DNA of 9,909 nt from Patescibacteria group bacterium (GTDB lineage: Bacteria > Patescibacteriota > Gracilibacteria > UBA1369), in NCBI GenBank assembly GCA_018825335.1, contig JAHJEW010000046.1, forward strand, positions 1 to 9,909. Reading direction: 5' to 3'. Both the position numbers and the translations under genes were made by a program. Positions 1 to 7,174 of the stretch are shown here, piece by piece. Each line of letters starts with the position of its first letter. The stretch's first letter is position 1. Below the pieces are notes generated by a model. That model did no database searches, was not told where the DNA came from, and saw only the letters and a list, made by a program, of their open reading frames with translations.

Positions 1-3000
1 ACGTCGCCGGCGCCGCTGAATACGGAGGCGTCTAGGCCGGGTTTTGCCTGTTGCAGCTTCGAGAGTTTGAATACTGTAATGTTTTCGTTGTATACGACTG
101 AAGGGTTTTTGCAGGCTTCGTAAAGTCCGCTCTTCAGTGTGGTTTCTATTACGAAGATGTATCCTTCTATTACCACGGCGCGGCCGGGTCGGTTGCCGTC
201 AAGGAGGACCGGCTGGCCCTTTCCCAGCTGCGCCGCGCGAACTTTAAAGGCTACTTCCATAAAGGCGCGAATTGCCTCTGTACTATCCGTCGGTGCGGAT
301 TGACCATTTTCAACCGCCTCGTATGCTGCAAGAAGTTTTTCAAATTTTTCTTCTCCAAGAATGTCTATCAGTGGGTTCGGCACTTCGTTACTGCCCATAT
401 AGAAAAGTTTTTTGGCCAGGCGCGAACGCAGGAAAGCGGTGTCTTCCGTTGGAAGTTCGCTGTGCTGCTGCAGGAGCAGTCTTGCGATTGTGCGTTGTTC
501 AATTGTGGCGTGAGCGCCTTTTCTGTCCAGGAATTTGGCGTAATCAAATCCTTCAATGAACCTGTTTTGTTCATTCTGGCCGGACGCGGCTTCCACCATG
601 CGGATGCCGTATGCATTGAATGTTCCGACTGCCGTGAACAGGCTTTGGCCCGGTTCAAGCGATTTTACTTCATTTTTTAAATTGAATCTGACGGCTTCTA
701 TAAAAGCATCGGCCAGATCTTCGGCGGAAATTTCTGCCGGTACGATTTGCGGGAACCGCTCTTTTTGTCGTCTGAAGAACGGCAGATAAACGGCGTTTCT
801 GGCCCAGTCAAGGCGCGTTTCAATATTAACTTTCCCCTCGCTCATACTCAGGTGGAAAAGTCTTTCCTTATAAAGGATCATCTGGTTTTCATCTATTGCC
901 GGATTTTCTTTTTTTATCAATCCTTCCAAATCGGCAATGTTTTTTGGATTGGTATTGGTTGTGAGTTGTCTATATAGACGTTCGTACTTCGGCATTTTTA
1001 TGAATCTTTCCGGAGAAACAGGAAGAGTGGAAATATTAATTGCTTCCGGCAACGGCTTTGGGATGCCAAAAGCGCGGGCGGTAAGTTCCATGGAGCGCTG
1101 TCTTTTTGCCAGAGCCTCTTTGGACATTTTGGCTCTTTCGCCAAGCTGCTCCGCGTTATATAGGGACTGGCGCGTGATTGGAACCGAGTATTCTTTGAAT
1201 GTGAAAATGTTTTTTTGTCCTCCCACCTTGCGGGGATAACCTGTTACGCTGTGTTCGCGGTCGTATTTTCCTTCTACATATGAATTTTGTTCTGCCAGAT
1301 CGGTTAGTTTTACGTATGGATTATCCGTTATTGCAATAAGGGTGTGCTGCGCGGTGCCGTCCACGTAGCCCGGATAAAAGACGTCGAACCTTCTTATGTG
1401 CAGGTTGCTTAAATCCTGCCTTGAGGCGACCATTATTTTGTCGTTGTTGATGATGAGCCCGTGGCCCGCCGCGATGTCCGGATCTATATAAAGTCTGTAA
1501 GTTTCCGTGACGGCGGGGGTGATTGTGTATTTCTTTTCCGCTTCATCGTAACCAAGAATGAGTTTGTTTGCGGCAAACTGTTCCTGCAGTTTTTTGAAAT
1601 TTGGCGTTTTGTCCGGGTGCAGCTCTGTCTGTTCAACGTTTTGCGGGTCTATATTTGCTGGCAGACCCATTACGCGCTGCAGGTCGCTGCCCGCGAAGTT
1701 TAGCGATGAAATGTTTTCCATATCGCTGAAGCGCAGGATTTCGTAGGAAACTTCCACTGTTGGGAACATTTTGTTTACTCCCTCGCAGACTTTTTTCTCG
1801 TATGCTATTTGTGCGGGTGTTAGATCGCTTAATTGGCGGCGGACTTTTATTGAGCTTCCCGTAATTATTCCAAGTCTTCCGAATGCTCCCAGTGTTGCGG
1901 CGGTTATAATTGCGGGATTTCCTGTAGCGACGGCTATTGCCATTAATGTAAGTGAAACTGGTTCCAGTGTAGTGCCCAGGCCCCATTCAGAAATTCCGCT
2001 GGCGCTTTCCATGGCTTTACTAAGCGATATATTTTTAAGCCGGTCTTTTACCTGTGTTTCGTAGAATCTTAACATTTGCTCGTTGATCCAGTTCAGATTG
2101 TATTTGATTGTGGTCATAAATTCTCCCACTCCGCGAGGCAGTCTTAACAGTGCCGCAACTTTTTCATCCGGAGTTTTGGCGGCGTCAACCATGTCCAGAC
2201 GGTTGTTTAAATATGCGCCGGTGTAAAGTTTGCTTGCCTGTTCCTGAAAATCTTTTTTTCGGCCGTAGCCCGCGTATACATATGGACCAAGGTATACGTC
2301 CGTAAGGTTGAAGCTGATTGAGCTTCCAGCGCCCATTCCAAAGTCGACTTTTTCGCGCCATGGGCTGTTTTCGGTGCCTTTGCTCATCCATGTAAATCCT
2401 ACTCCCACGCCCGCCGTAAGTGCGGGGCGTGTTACTTCCACTCCTCCGCCTGCGCGTACGCTGGCCGACCATTGTTTGGAAATTTCCATCTCTTTTGCCA
2501 CAATCGCGCCTATAAGTACTTCTCCCGTTTTTGGATTAACGGCTATGCCCAAAGCTAATCCGGCATCAATGCCAGGTATTTTCAGTATTTCCTTGCTTAG
2601 GCCCATATACCAGTCCCCCGTGCTTGCGTCCACTGCGGCGTTGGCATCGAATAACCTGTTATTTTTTACTTCCAGATCGTTAATTTTGTGTTCAAAATCG
2701 GCGCCCTGCCAGTCGTGGTTTTTGCTCATAAATCCATCAATATCCATAATCGCTTTTTCCAGTTCTTCTTTTGGTAGTTGTGCAAATTTTGGCTGGGTTG
2801 CCAGAAGATTTTGCACTGTTTCTTTGGATGCGGGATTTTTTGTTTTTTCCAGGATTGCGCCGTAGCTGGTCCAGTCTTTAACTTCTTTGATTTCTTCGCC
2901 CAGTTTTATTTCTCCATTTGCCACCTGTCTTTCGGCAAGGAAGCCGTCCTGTAGCATATTGCGCAGTCTTACTGTGAAGTCTTCATTTACCTTTTCCCCG

Positions 3001-5858
3001 ATGTCTTTTATTTTATAAACTTCAAGAGCCCAGTCCATTTCCGATTGTTTACCGCGGGACAGTTGCAGTTTTTCAAGGCCGTATTTCCCAAAGTACCTTT
3101 GGGAAATTTTCTGGATTTCGGATGCGTTGCCTTCTCCTTTCTCATCCAGTAATTGTTTCTGGGTAAAGAAATTTATCAGTGCCATGCGGATGTAGCTGTT
3201 CATTACGTTGATCATCCTGTTGCGGTCGATTTTGTTCGGGTCTTTTTCGTCGGCGGATTGGACGCGGATCATGCGGTAGGCGGTTTCTTCCGAACTTTGA
3301 TTTTGAAAATCGGATTTGCCTTCTTCCAGCTCTTCGGCGGATGTTATTTCTTCGACCGGTTTTCCGCTTAACGGATGGAAAAATTTTTGCAGGAATATGT
3401 CTTCTTCACTTTGCGCGCGCCATGGTTCGCGTTCTTTTTCTTCCGCAGCCTTGGGGCGCTCCGCTTTGGCTTCCATTGAAGCTTTTGCATATTCAACGCT
3501 TACACCTGGTTTAATATTTTGCAGGCCGTCCAGTATAAGCGCGGATCCTTTTAATATATTGACCAGATATTCATATTTCACCTGAACGTCAACGATTCCT
3601 GTTTCGGTCACATATTCTTTATAGTTTTCTTCGTAGTATTTTTTCTGATCGGATGTTGTTTCCTTTCCATTTTTGATTTTTGTCGCGATCTGATAGAAAA
3701 GTAATTCATCATGGAAATCTTTGTGGCTTCCACTCTCTTTTTCGCGCGTCCGGTAAACGTTCAGGTCTTTGTGGTTAAAAGCGTCGAGCAAGTCTTCAAA
3801 ATCGATATTTTCAGCGTGTAATTCGCTCTGCTGAATCGCATCCAAAAGAACATCTCTTTGTTTTTCCATCGGTACGCCGAGCATTTTGAATCCGTCCCTT
3901 ATCTGTTTCATTCCTGTTAATTGACCGACCTCTTCAAATTTGCCTTCTTCCCAGTAGTAGTTCCAGAGATCATCATCGTTCACAATATCTATAAGTTTTG
4001 CGTCGATTTTATATTCTTTGTTCTCATCCATATTCCTAAAATGTCTGGCCATTATTTTGTTGTATTCTAGTCTTCTTGTTTCTTCGCGTCCTTTGGTGCG
4101 CTTAAGGGCTTCTTTTGAGTATTTTGCTTTTTCCGCTTCCTGTCTTTCACGCGCGGCGCGGGGATTTTCCTTTTTTGGGATTATTGCCCAGACGTACAGT
4201 TTTTCACCTTTGTTGCCTTGCTCAAGAAGTTTTGCGTACGCGGCGACGTCCTCCGCGTTATCCGCTTTGTACCCAAGTCCAAGAAGTTGTGCGGCGGGTG
4301 AGTTTTTTTTCGGACCTGTTTCAGGCGATGATTTTATATCGCGTCCGTCCGGTACATCCTGCGTGCGCATGACTATCTTTGCGATATTAGTCCAGGACAT
4401 GTCTTTTTTTACTCTGAAATAGCCTGCGACCGGCGTGTTTTCCGGTGCGCGCGGTTTTTCTTTGTCTTTGTCGCGCGCATACTGGTCCGGCGTGAATTGC
4501 AGGCGGTAGTTCCAGAGCACTTTTACCGGCTGGTTTTTGAGTGCCGCCGGTCTTTCGTATACGAATTTTTCACCGTCGAAGATTGCGACCCTTTTTTGCT
4601 CTCCCTCATAAGCGGTTATTGACACTCTGTCGCCTTTACGGGCGTTCGGGTAGATTTTTTCCAGGTTGATTAGTACGACACCGATTTCGGCTCTTTCTTT
4701 CTTGTCTTTTGGAACAAGTAAACGACCGCTTACGTCTTCTTTGTTTTGGAAAACGATTTCGTGCACTCTCTTTTCTTCGGTCTCTTTCTTTGCTTTTTCT
4801 TCTTCTTTAGCTTCTGCATTTTTGTCGATCTTACGGATGGCTTTTTTCTTTGCAGGGGCGGCTTCTTTGAGTTCCGGTGAAGTTTTTGGGGCTTTTGCGG
4901 CGGCTGCTTTTTGTGTCGGCTTTGCGCTAGGAGCCTTCTTGGCAGGTTCCGGCTTTTGCTCCTGAATTTCTTGTTTTCTCTTGAATCTTTCCAACTCCAT
5001 CGGATTCAGCATGTCGGTGCCGTCCGGTTTTTTTATGGTGAAAGCCCAATTGCCGCGGGCGGTTTTTGAAAGGCTGATTGTGCAGTTGTTCTGTATTACT
5101 TCGCCGGGCCAATATGCTAGTAAGGCTTCAGTCGAGTAGCCTGTTTTTCCCCAGCTTGCGACCAGAAAAGAGTAAAGCTGCGTTTTTGTTTCTGGGTTAT
5201 TATCGATTTGACCTGACAGCGCGGTGATTGTTTCAGTTATATCTTTTTGGCCAACCTCAATTGGCCCGACGGGGCTGGTTCGTTTTTCAAGTTTTTCTAT
5301 TAGGTCGCCGGCTGGCGCTTCTTTTACTCCTTCCCTTTTTGGCGGCATGGCTTCCGGTGGAGTAGGCTTCGCTTCAGGCTCGGCGTCGATTGGGCAGGCT
5401 GATAGTTTTGGTATCGCAGGGGTTCCATCTGGGTATTTTATTTCAAAAACCCATTTCCCATCTTTTTTAACAATGCTGATTGTGCAATTTCTTTCAGCCA
5501 GGACTTCTGCCCAATAATCTGACAAATCGCCCTTTATGTTGTGGGAGTTTGACCAACTATCTGATAGTGCGTTAATGAGCTGTGATGTTGTACTAGGATT
5601 GTTGTCTATTTTTTTTGCCAATTCTGCAAGTGTGTTCTTTATTATTTTATCTTTTATTTGTACGGGAGTTTTTATTTTTTGTTCTACTCCCTCTTTTTCA
5701 TATTTGGATCGCAGGGTTTCCGGTCTTCCCGCAGGTAGTGCTTCCGGCGATCTTTCCGGACTTTTTTCGGAATGTGAGATTGCTTTAAAAACCAACCTTT
5801 TTGGATTAAAAAAGCTCTTGTGTTGGTCTTGTGATAGCGCAATGCAGTTTGTTCTCAT
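1..5858 (-). CDS. Giant multidomain protein of unknown function, C-terminus beyond the window
   Basis: A single frame stays open for 1952 codons from the ATG at 5858 to the left edge, with typical amino-acid composition throughout. The ATG is the only candidate start: no other start codon lies between it and the upstream gene's stop, and the next in-frame Met is residue 171. Visible parts: residues 1-68, polar, without a signal peptide; 69-151 and 204-286, two copies of one domain (IDNNP, YW, NCTIS, W-x-F and PDGT conserved); 293-364, a Lys/Ala/Pro/Glu linker; 366-455, a probable beta-rich domain; 478-561, faintly LysM-like; 565-1080, charged and mostly helical; 1097-1200, Gly-rich alternating strands; 1298-1334, hydrophobic; 1450-1560, beta-rich; 1570-1952, mixed. 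There are very few Cys. I recognise no catalytic motif or named family. It is probably co-transcribed with the small gene 24 bp upstream. Without a signal peptide its location is unclear: cytoplasmic, or membrane-linked through 1298-1334. The frame is certain, the function unknown. Confidence 0.93.
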   Translation of the reverse strand, partial: MRTNCIALSQDQHKSFFNPKRLVFKAISHSEKSPERSPEALPAGRPETLRSKYEKEGVEQKIKTPVQIKDKIIKNTLAELAKKIDNNPSTTSQLINALSDSWSNSHNIKGDLSDYWAEVLAERNCTISIVKKDGKWVFEIKYPDGTPAIPKLSACPIDAEPEAKPTPPEAMPPKREGVKEAPAGDLIEKLEKRTSPVGPIEVGQKDITETITALSGQIDNNPETKTQLYSFLVASWGKTGYSTEALLAYWPGEVIQNNCTISLSKTARGNWAFTIKKPDGTDMLNPMELERFKRKQEIQEQKPEPAKKAPSAKPTQKAAAAKAPKTSPELKEAAPAKKKAIRKIDKNAEAKEEEKAKKETEEKRVHEIVFQNKEDVSGRLLVPKDKKERAEIGVVLINLEKIYPNARKGDRVSITAYEGEQKRVAIFDGEKFVYERPAALKNQPVKVLWNYRLQFTPDQYARDKDKEKPRAPENTPVAGYFRVKKDMSWTNIAKIVMRTQDVPDGRDIKSSPETGPKKNSPAAQLLGLGYKADNAEDVAAYAKLLEQGNKGEKLYVWAIIPKKENPRAARERQEAEKAKYSKEALKRTKGREETRRLEYNKIMARHFRNMDENKEYKIDAKLIDIVNDDDLWNYYWEEGKFEEVGQLTGMKQIRDGFKMLGVPMEKQRDVLLDAIQQSELHAENIDFEDLLDAFNHKDLNVYRTREKESGSHKDFHDELLFYQIATKIKNGKETTSDQKKYYEENYKEYVTETGIVDVQVKYEYLVNILKGSALILDGLQNIKPGVSVEYAKASMEAKAERPKAAEEKEREPWRAQSEEDIFLQKFFHPLSGKPVEEITSAEELEEGKSDFQNQSSEETAYRMIRVQSADEKDPNKIDRNRMINVMNSYIRMALINFFTQKQLLDEKGEGNASEIQKISQRYFGKYGLEKLQLSRGKQSEMDWALEVYKIKDIGEKVNEDFTVRLRNMLQDGFLAERQVANGEIKLGEEIKEVKDWTSYGAILEKTKNPASKETVQNLLATQPKFAQLPKEELEKAIMDIDGFMSKNHDWQGADFEHKINDLEVKNNRLFDANAAVDASTGDWYMGLSKEILKIPGIDAGLALGIAVNPKTGEVLIGAIVAKEMEISKQWSASVRAGGGVEVTRPALTAGVGVGFTWMSKGTENSPWREKVDFGMGAGSSISFNLTDVYLGPYVYAGYGRKKDFQEQASKLYTGAYLNNRLDMVDAAKTPDEKVAALLRLPRGVGEFMTTIKYNLNWINEQMLRFYETQVKDRLKNISLSKAMESASGISEWGLGTTLEPVSLTLMAIAVATGNPAIITAATLGAFGRLGIITGSSIKVRRQLSDLTPAQIAYEKKVCEGVNKMFPTVEVSYEILRFSDMENISSLNFAGSDLQRVMGLPANIDPQNVEQTELHPDKTPNFKKLQEQFAANKLILGYDEAEKKYTITPAVTETYRLYIDPDIAAGHGLIINNDKIMVASRQDLSNLHIRRFDVFYPGYVDGTAQHTLIAITDNPYVKLTDLAEQNSYVEGKYDREHSVTGYPRKVGGQKNIFTFKEYSVPITRQSLYNAEQLGERAKMSKEALAKRQRSMELTARAFGIPKPLPEAINISTLPVSPERFIKMPKYERLYRQLTTNTNPKNIADLEGLIKKENPAIDENQMILYKERLFHLSMSEGKVNIETRLDWARNAVYLPFFRRQKERFPQIVPAEISAEDLADAFIEAVRFNLKNEVKSLEPGQSLFTAVGTFNAYGIRMVEAASGQNEQNRFIEGFDYAKFLDRKGAHATIEQRTIARLLLQQHSELPTEDTAFLRSRLAKKLFYMGSNEVPNPLIDILGEEKFEKLLAAYEAVENGQSAPTDSTEAIRAFMEVAFKVRAAQLGKGQPVLLDGNRPGRAVVIEGYIFVIETTLKSGLYEACKNPSVVYNENITVFKLSKLQQAKPGLDASVFSGAGD
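3083..3107. repeat. Perfect 11-bp inverted repeat inside the giant gene
   Basis: On the plus strand ATTTCCCAAAG (3083-3093), the 3-nt loop TAC, and CTTTGGGAAAT (3097-3107) form a perfect hairpin. It lies in coding sequence around residues 918-926, near the Tyr-Phe-Gly-Lys-Tyr stretch. In the mRNA it would fold as an 11-bp stem with a GUA loop. No U-tract follows it on the sense strand, so it is not a standard Rho-independent terminator. Arms this long with so short a loop are unlikely by chance in 10 kb. Confidence 0.8.
5001..5249 (-). repeat. Copy 2 of the unrecognised ~83-residue domain in the giant protein
   Basis: Residues 204-286 of the giant protein. IDNNP is at 218-222, QL at 227-228, SW at 235-236, YW at 249-250, NCTIS at 258-262, W271-x-F273, I275-K276 and P278-D279-G280-T281. 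The offset from copy 1 is 134 residues, then 135 after one inserted residue. DNA identity between the copies is patchy; the longest shared block I saw is GCTGATTGTGCA on the plus strand, over the NCTIS codons. The duplication is therefore old and conserved at protein level rather than a recent copy. Confidence 0.85.
5406..5654 (-). repeat. Copy 1 of an unrecognised ~83-residue domain in the giant protein
   Basis: Residues 69-151 of the giant protein. Landmarks are IDNNP at 84-88, QL at 93-94, SW at 101-102, YW at 115-116, NCTIS at 124-128, W136-x-F138, I140-K141 and P143-D144-G145-T146. The first half is predicted helical and the second half looks like strands. It aligns with copy 2 without gaps up to NCTIS and with a single one-residue gap afterwards. 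A Pro/Glu-rich spacer (about residues 155-185) follows. Confidence 0.85.
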
Positions 5859-5862
5859 ATTG

Positions 5863-5874
5863 TTTGTTTTATTT
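5863..5874 (-). promoter_or_regulatory. A-rich leader motif before the giant gene, in place of a Shine-Dalgarno sequence
   Basis: Read on the minus strand, AAATAAAACAAA ends exactly 4 nt before the ATG at 5858. The 24-bp spacer between the two genes contains no AGG or GGAG core. The same 12-mer at the same spacing precedes the upstream gene, so it may be the translation-start signal. That role is inferred. Confidence 0.45.
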
Positions 5875-5882
5875 TTTTTGTT

Positions 5883-6353
5883 TTAGACGTTTGGATTATT
5901 GGCCCGTATTTCATCCAGCAGGGCGGCCAGTTTGGCTTTTGTGCCGGTTAGCGTGGCTTCACGTGACTGTTCCAGGGCATCGTCCAATGGGAGTGTGGCT
6001 GAAAGATCGGGCGGACGCAGAAATCTTGTAAGTGCGATTTCTTTTCTGTCGCCGGAAAAAAATCTTAAAATTCCTTCAACGATTTTTGTTGTTGTGCAGT
6101 ATTTTGATTCCAGATATTGCCAAAGCTCGTCAATTGATCCTTTGACGTATTTTTCCAGTGACGCGATGATTTTTGCTTTGTAGCGCTCCTGTTCGGCTTT
6201 GTTTTCGGGATAGGCTTTTTCGGCCAGCGCGGAAATGTTTGTGTCCGGATTGTGGTTGAACCTTGTTTCCGCGTTGATTGGTTCCATTTTTGCTTTGTCT
6301 ATATTCTCCGCCTGTTCAACCAGAGACATTGATTGTGATTTGAAATCCGCCAT
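5883..6353 (-). CDS. Small helical protein of unknown function, first gene of the giant-protein operon
   Basis: A 156-residue protein that I do not recognise. It starts at the ATG at 6353, preceded by an A-rich leader (AAATAAAACAAA, 4 nt before the ATG) and a sigma70-like promoter further upstream, and ends with TAA at 5883-5885. It has no signal peptide and no membrane segment. The N-terminal ~45 residues are polar and probably flexible. From about residue 48 it looks helical: a Lys/Glu-rich helix, then a segment rich in aromatics (Leu-Trp-Gln-Tyr-Leu) with one Cys, then a Leu/Ala-rich amphipathic C-terminal helix. The stop is 24 bp from the start of the giant gene with no terminator between, so co-transcription is likely and the two products may work together. 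It could be an adaptor or chaperone-like partner, but nothing in the sequence proves this. Confidence 0.85.
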   Translation of the reverse strand: MADFKSQSMSLVEQAENIDKAKMEPINAETRFNHNPDTNISALAEKAYPENKAEQERYKAKIIASLEKYVKGSIDELWQYLESKYCTTTKIVEGILRFFSGDRKEIALTRFLRPPDLSATLPLDDALEQSREATLTGTKAKLAALLDEIRANNPNV

Positions 6354-6357
6354 TGGT

Positions 6358-6369
6358 TTTGTTTTATTT
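6358..6369 (-). promoter_or_regulatory. A-rich leader motif before the 156-residue gene
   Basis: On the minus strand AAATAAAACAAA ends 4 nt before the ATG at 6353. It is identical in sequence and spacing to the motif before the next gene. The short predicted leader (about 20 nt from the promoter) contains no Shine-Dalgarno core. Confidence 0.45.
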
Positions 6370-6381
6370 ATAAATCAAGAA

Positions 6382-6410
6382 ATTATATCAAATTTTGGCA
6401 AATTGGGCAA
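6382..6410 (-). promoter_or_regulatory. Sigma70-type promoter for the 156-residue/giant-protein operon
   Basis: Read on the minus strand, a -35 element TTGCCC (6410-6405) is separated by 17 bp from a perfect -10 TATAAT (6387-6382). The expected transcript start is near 6375, giving a leader of about 20 nt before the ATG at 6353. It lies in the 96-bp gap between the divergent operon and tpiA. The -35 overlaps a perfect inverted repeat that could be an operator. Confidence 0.7.
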
Positions 6411-6419
6411 GGCTTGCCC
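6405..6419. repeat. Inverted repeat overlapping the -35 of the divergent promoter
   Basis: GGGCAAG (6405-6411), a single central G, and CTTGCCC (6413-6419) form a 15-bp near-palindrome covering the -35 hexamer of the minus-strand promoter. A related half, TTGGCA, lies at 6395-6400. A dimeric regulator could bind here, but seven-base arms also arise by chance, so only the position gives it weight. Confidence 0.4.
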
Positions 6420-6449
6420 GAAACGGTTTTGGCAGGTAGATTGCTGTTG

Positions 6450-7136
6450 ATGAAAAATCCTCAAATCATCGTCAATTTTAAGACGTATGCGAGCGGGTCC
6501 GGCGAAAGAGCGCTTGAACTGGCGAAAATCCATGAAAAAGTTGCCAGGGAAACAGGCGTGAATATTGCCATCGCAGTTCAGGCTGTTGATTTAAGGCTTA
6601 TTGTGAATGAAGTGCGTATTCCGGTTTTCGCCCAGCATTTCGATTTTGCCATGGAAGGTGCTTTTACCGGTCATGTTACGCCTCATAGTTTAAAGGCGAT
6701 TGGCGCGTTCGGGTCGCTTTTGAATCACAGCGAGAAGCGGATTTCTTTGGATGATATGGAAAAATCCGTTGATCTTGCCAGGAATCTGGGGCTTTTTACT
6801 GTTGTTTGCGCTGAATCAGTGTATGCGGGGAAGGCCGCAATGGATTTGGATCCCAATATGATTGCCGTGGAGCCGCCTGAGCTTATTGGCGGGGATGTTT
6901 CCGTTTGTACGGCCAAGCCGCAGGTTATTTTGGACGCTGTGCAGATGATTGGTCGGGATCGTGTGCTTATTGGTGCAGGTATCAAGTCCAAAGAAGATGT
7001 TGAAATGGCGGTAAAACATGGTGCTGGCGGGATTCTTGTGGCGTCCGGTATTACCAAGGCCCATGATCCTGAAGCCGTCCTGCGTGAATTGGCGGAAGGT
7101 TTTATTAAAGGGCAAAAGTTGCGGTCAGGAGCATAG
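6450..7136 (+). CDS. tpiA: Triosephosphate isomerase, archaeal-type
   Basis: Interconverts dihydroxyacetone phosphate and glyceraldehyde 3-phosphate in glycolysis and gluconeogenesis, in the cytoplasm. At 228 residues it has the short archaeal length rather than the ~250 of usual bacterial enzymes. Catalytic residues are visible: Asn9 and Lys11 in N-F-K-T-Y (bacterial forms have N-W-K-M-N), His93 in L-L-N-H-S-E, and Glu141 in VEPPELIGG, the archaeal version of the catalytic loop. Phosphate-binding motifs GAGI (175-178) and LVASGITKA (196-204) follow. From memory it closely resembles Pyrococcus-type enzymes, including the segment AQHFD before TGHV. I chose the ATG at 6450 because archaeal homologues begin with a few residues before the first strand; an in-frame TTG lies directly before it, and AGGT at 6434-6437 is a weak ribosome site. 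A further in-frame TTG at 6414 would add 12 non-homologous residues. No clear promoter of its own was seen. Confidence 0.96.
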   Translation: MKNPQIIVNFKTYASGSGERALELAKIHEKVARETGVNIAIAVQAVDLRLIVNEVRIPVFAQHFDFAMEGAFTGHVTPHSLKAIGAFGSLLNHSEKRISLDDMEKSVDLARNLGLFTVVCAESVYAGKAAMDLDPNMIAVEPPELIGGDVSVCTAKPQVILDAVQMIGRDRVLIGAGIKSKEDVEMAVKHGAGGILVASGITKAHDPEAVLRELAEGFIKGQKLRSGA

Positions 7137-7140
7137 TTTA

Positions 7141-7169
7141 TTGATGATGATCCGCGGCGGAGGTATAAT
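7141..7169 (+). promoter_or_regulatory. Sigma70-type promoter for hpf
   Basis: TTGATG (7141-7146), a 17-bp spacer and a perfect TATAAT (7164-7169) stand in the 72-bp gap between tpiA and hpf. The expected start is near 7176, giving a leader of about 33 nt before the hpf ATG at 7209. Growth-phase control of hpf separate from tpiA would make sense, since hibernation factors are typically induced as growth stops. Confidence 0.75.
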
Positions 7170-7174
7170 ACGCC

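Noticed and set aside
565..1584. A possible second duplication in the giant protein: K-x-S-K-E-A-L at residues 581-585 and 1579-1583, about 20 residues after a Pro in both places
   Set aside because: The resemblance is limited to one charged helix, a common composition in this protein, and the flanking domains do not align.
2308..2865. A 185-codon plus-strand frame, and other plus-strand frames across 272-5517
   Set aside because: They lie antisense to the giant gene, whose minus-strand frame is open for all 1952 codons and has the domain repeats. Their products are Ser/Phe/Leu-rich, as expected of shadows of a Lys/Glu-rich gene.
4767..4982. The Lys/Ala/Pro/Glu-rich stretch as a possible histone-H1-like DNA-binding tail
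   Set aside because: It lies internally between two domain regions, is as rich in Glu as in Lys toward its end, and reads better as a flexible linker.
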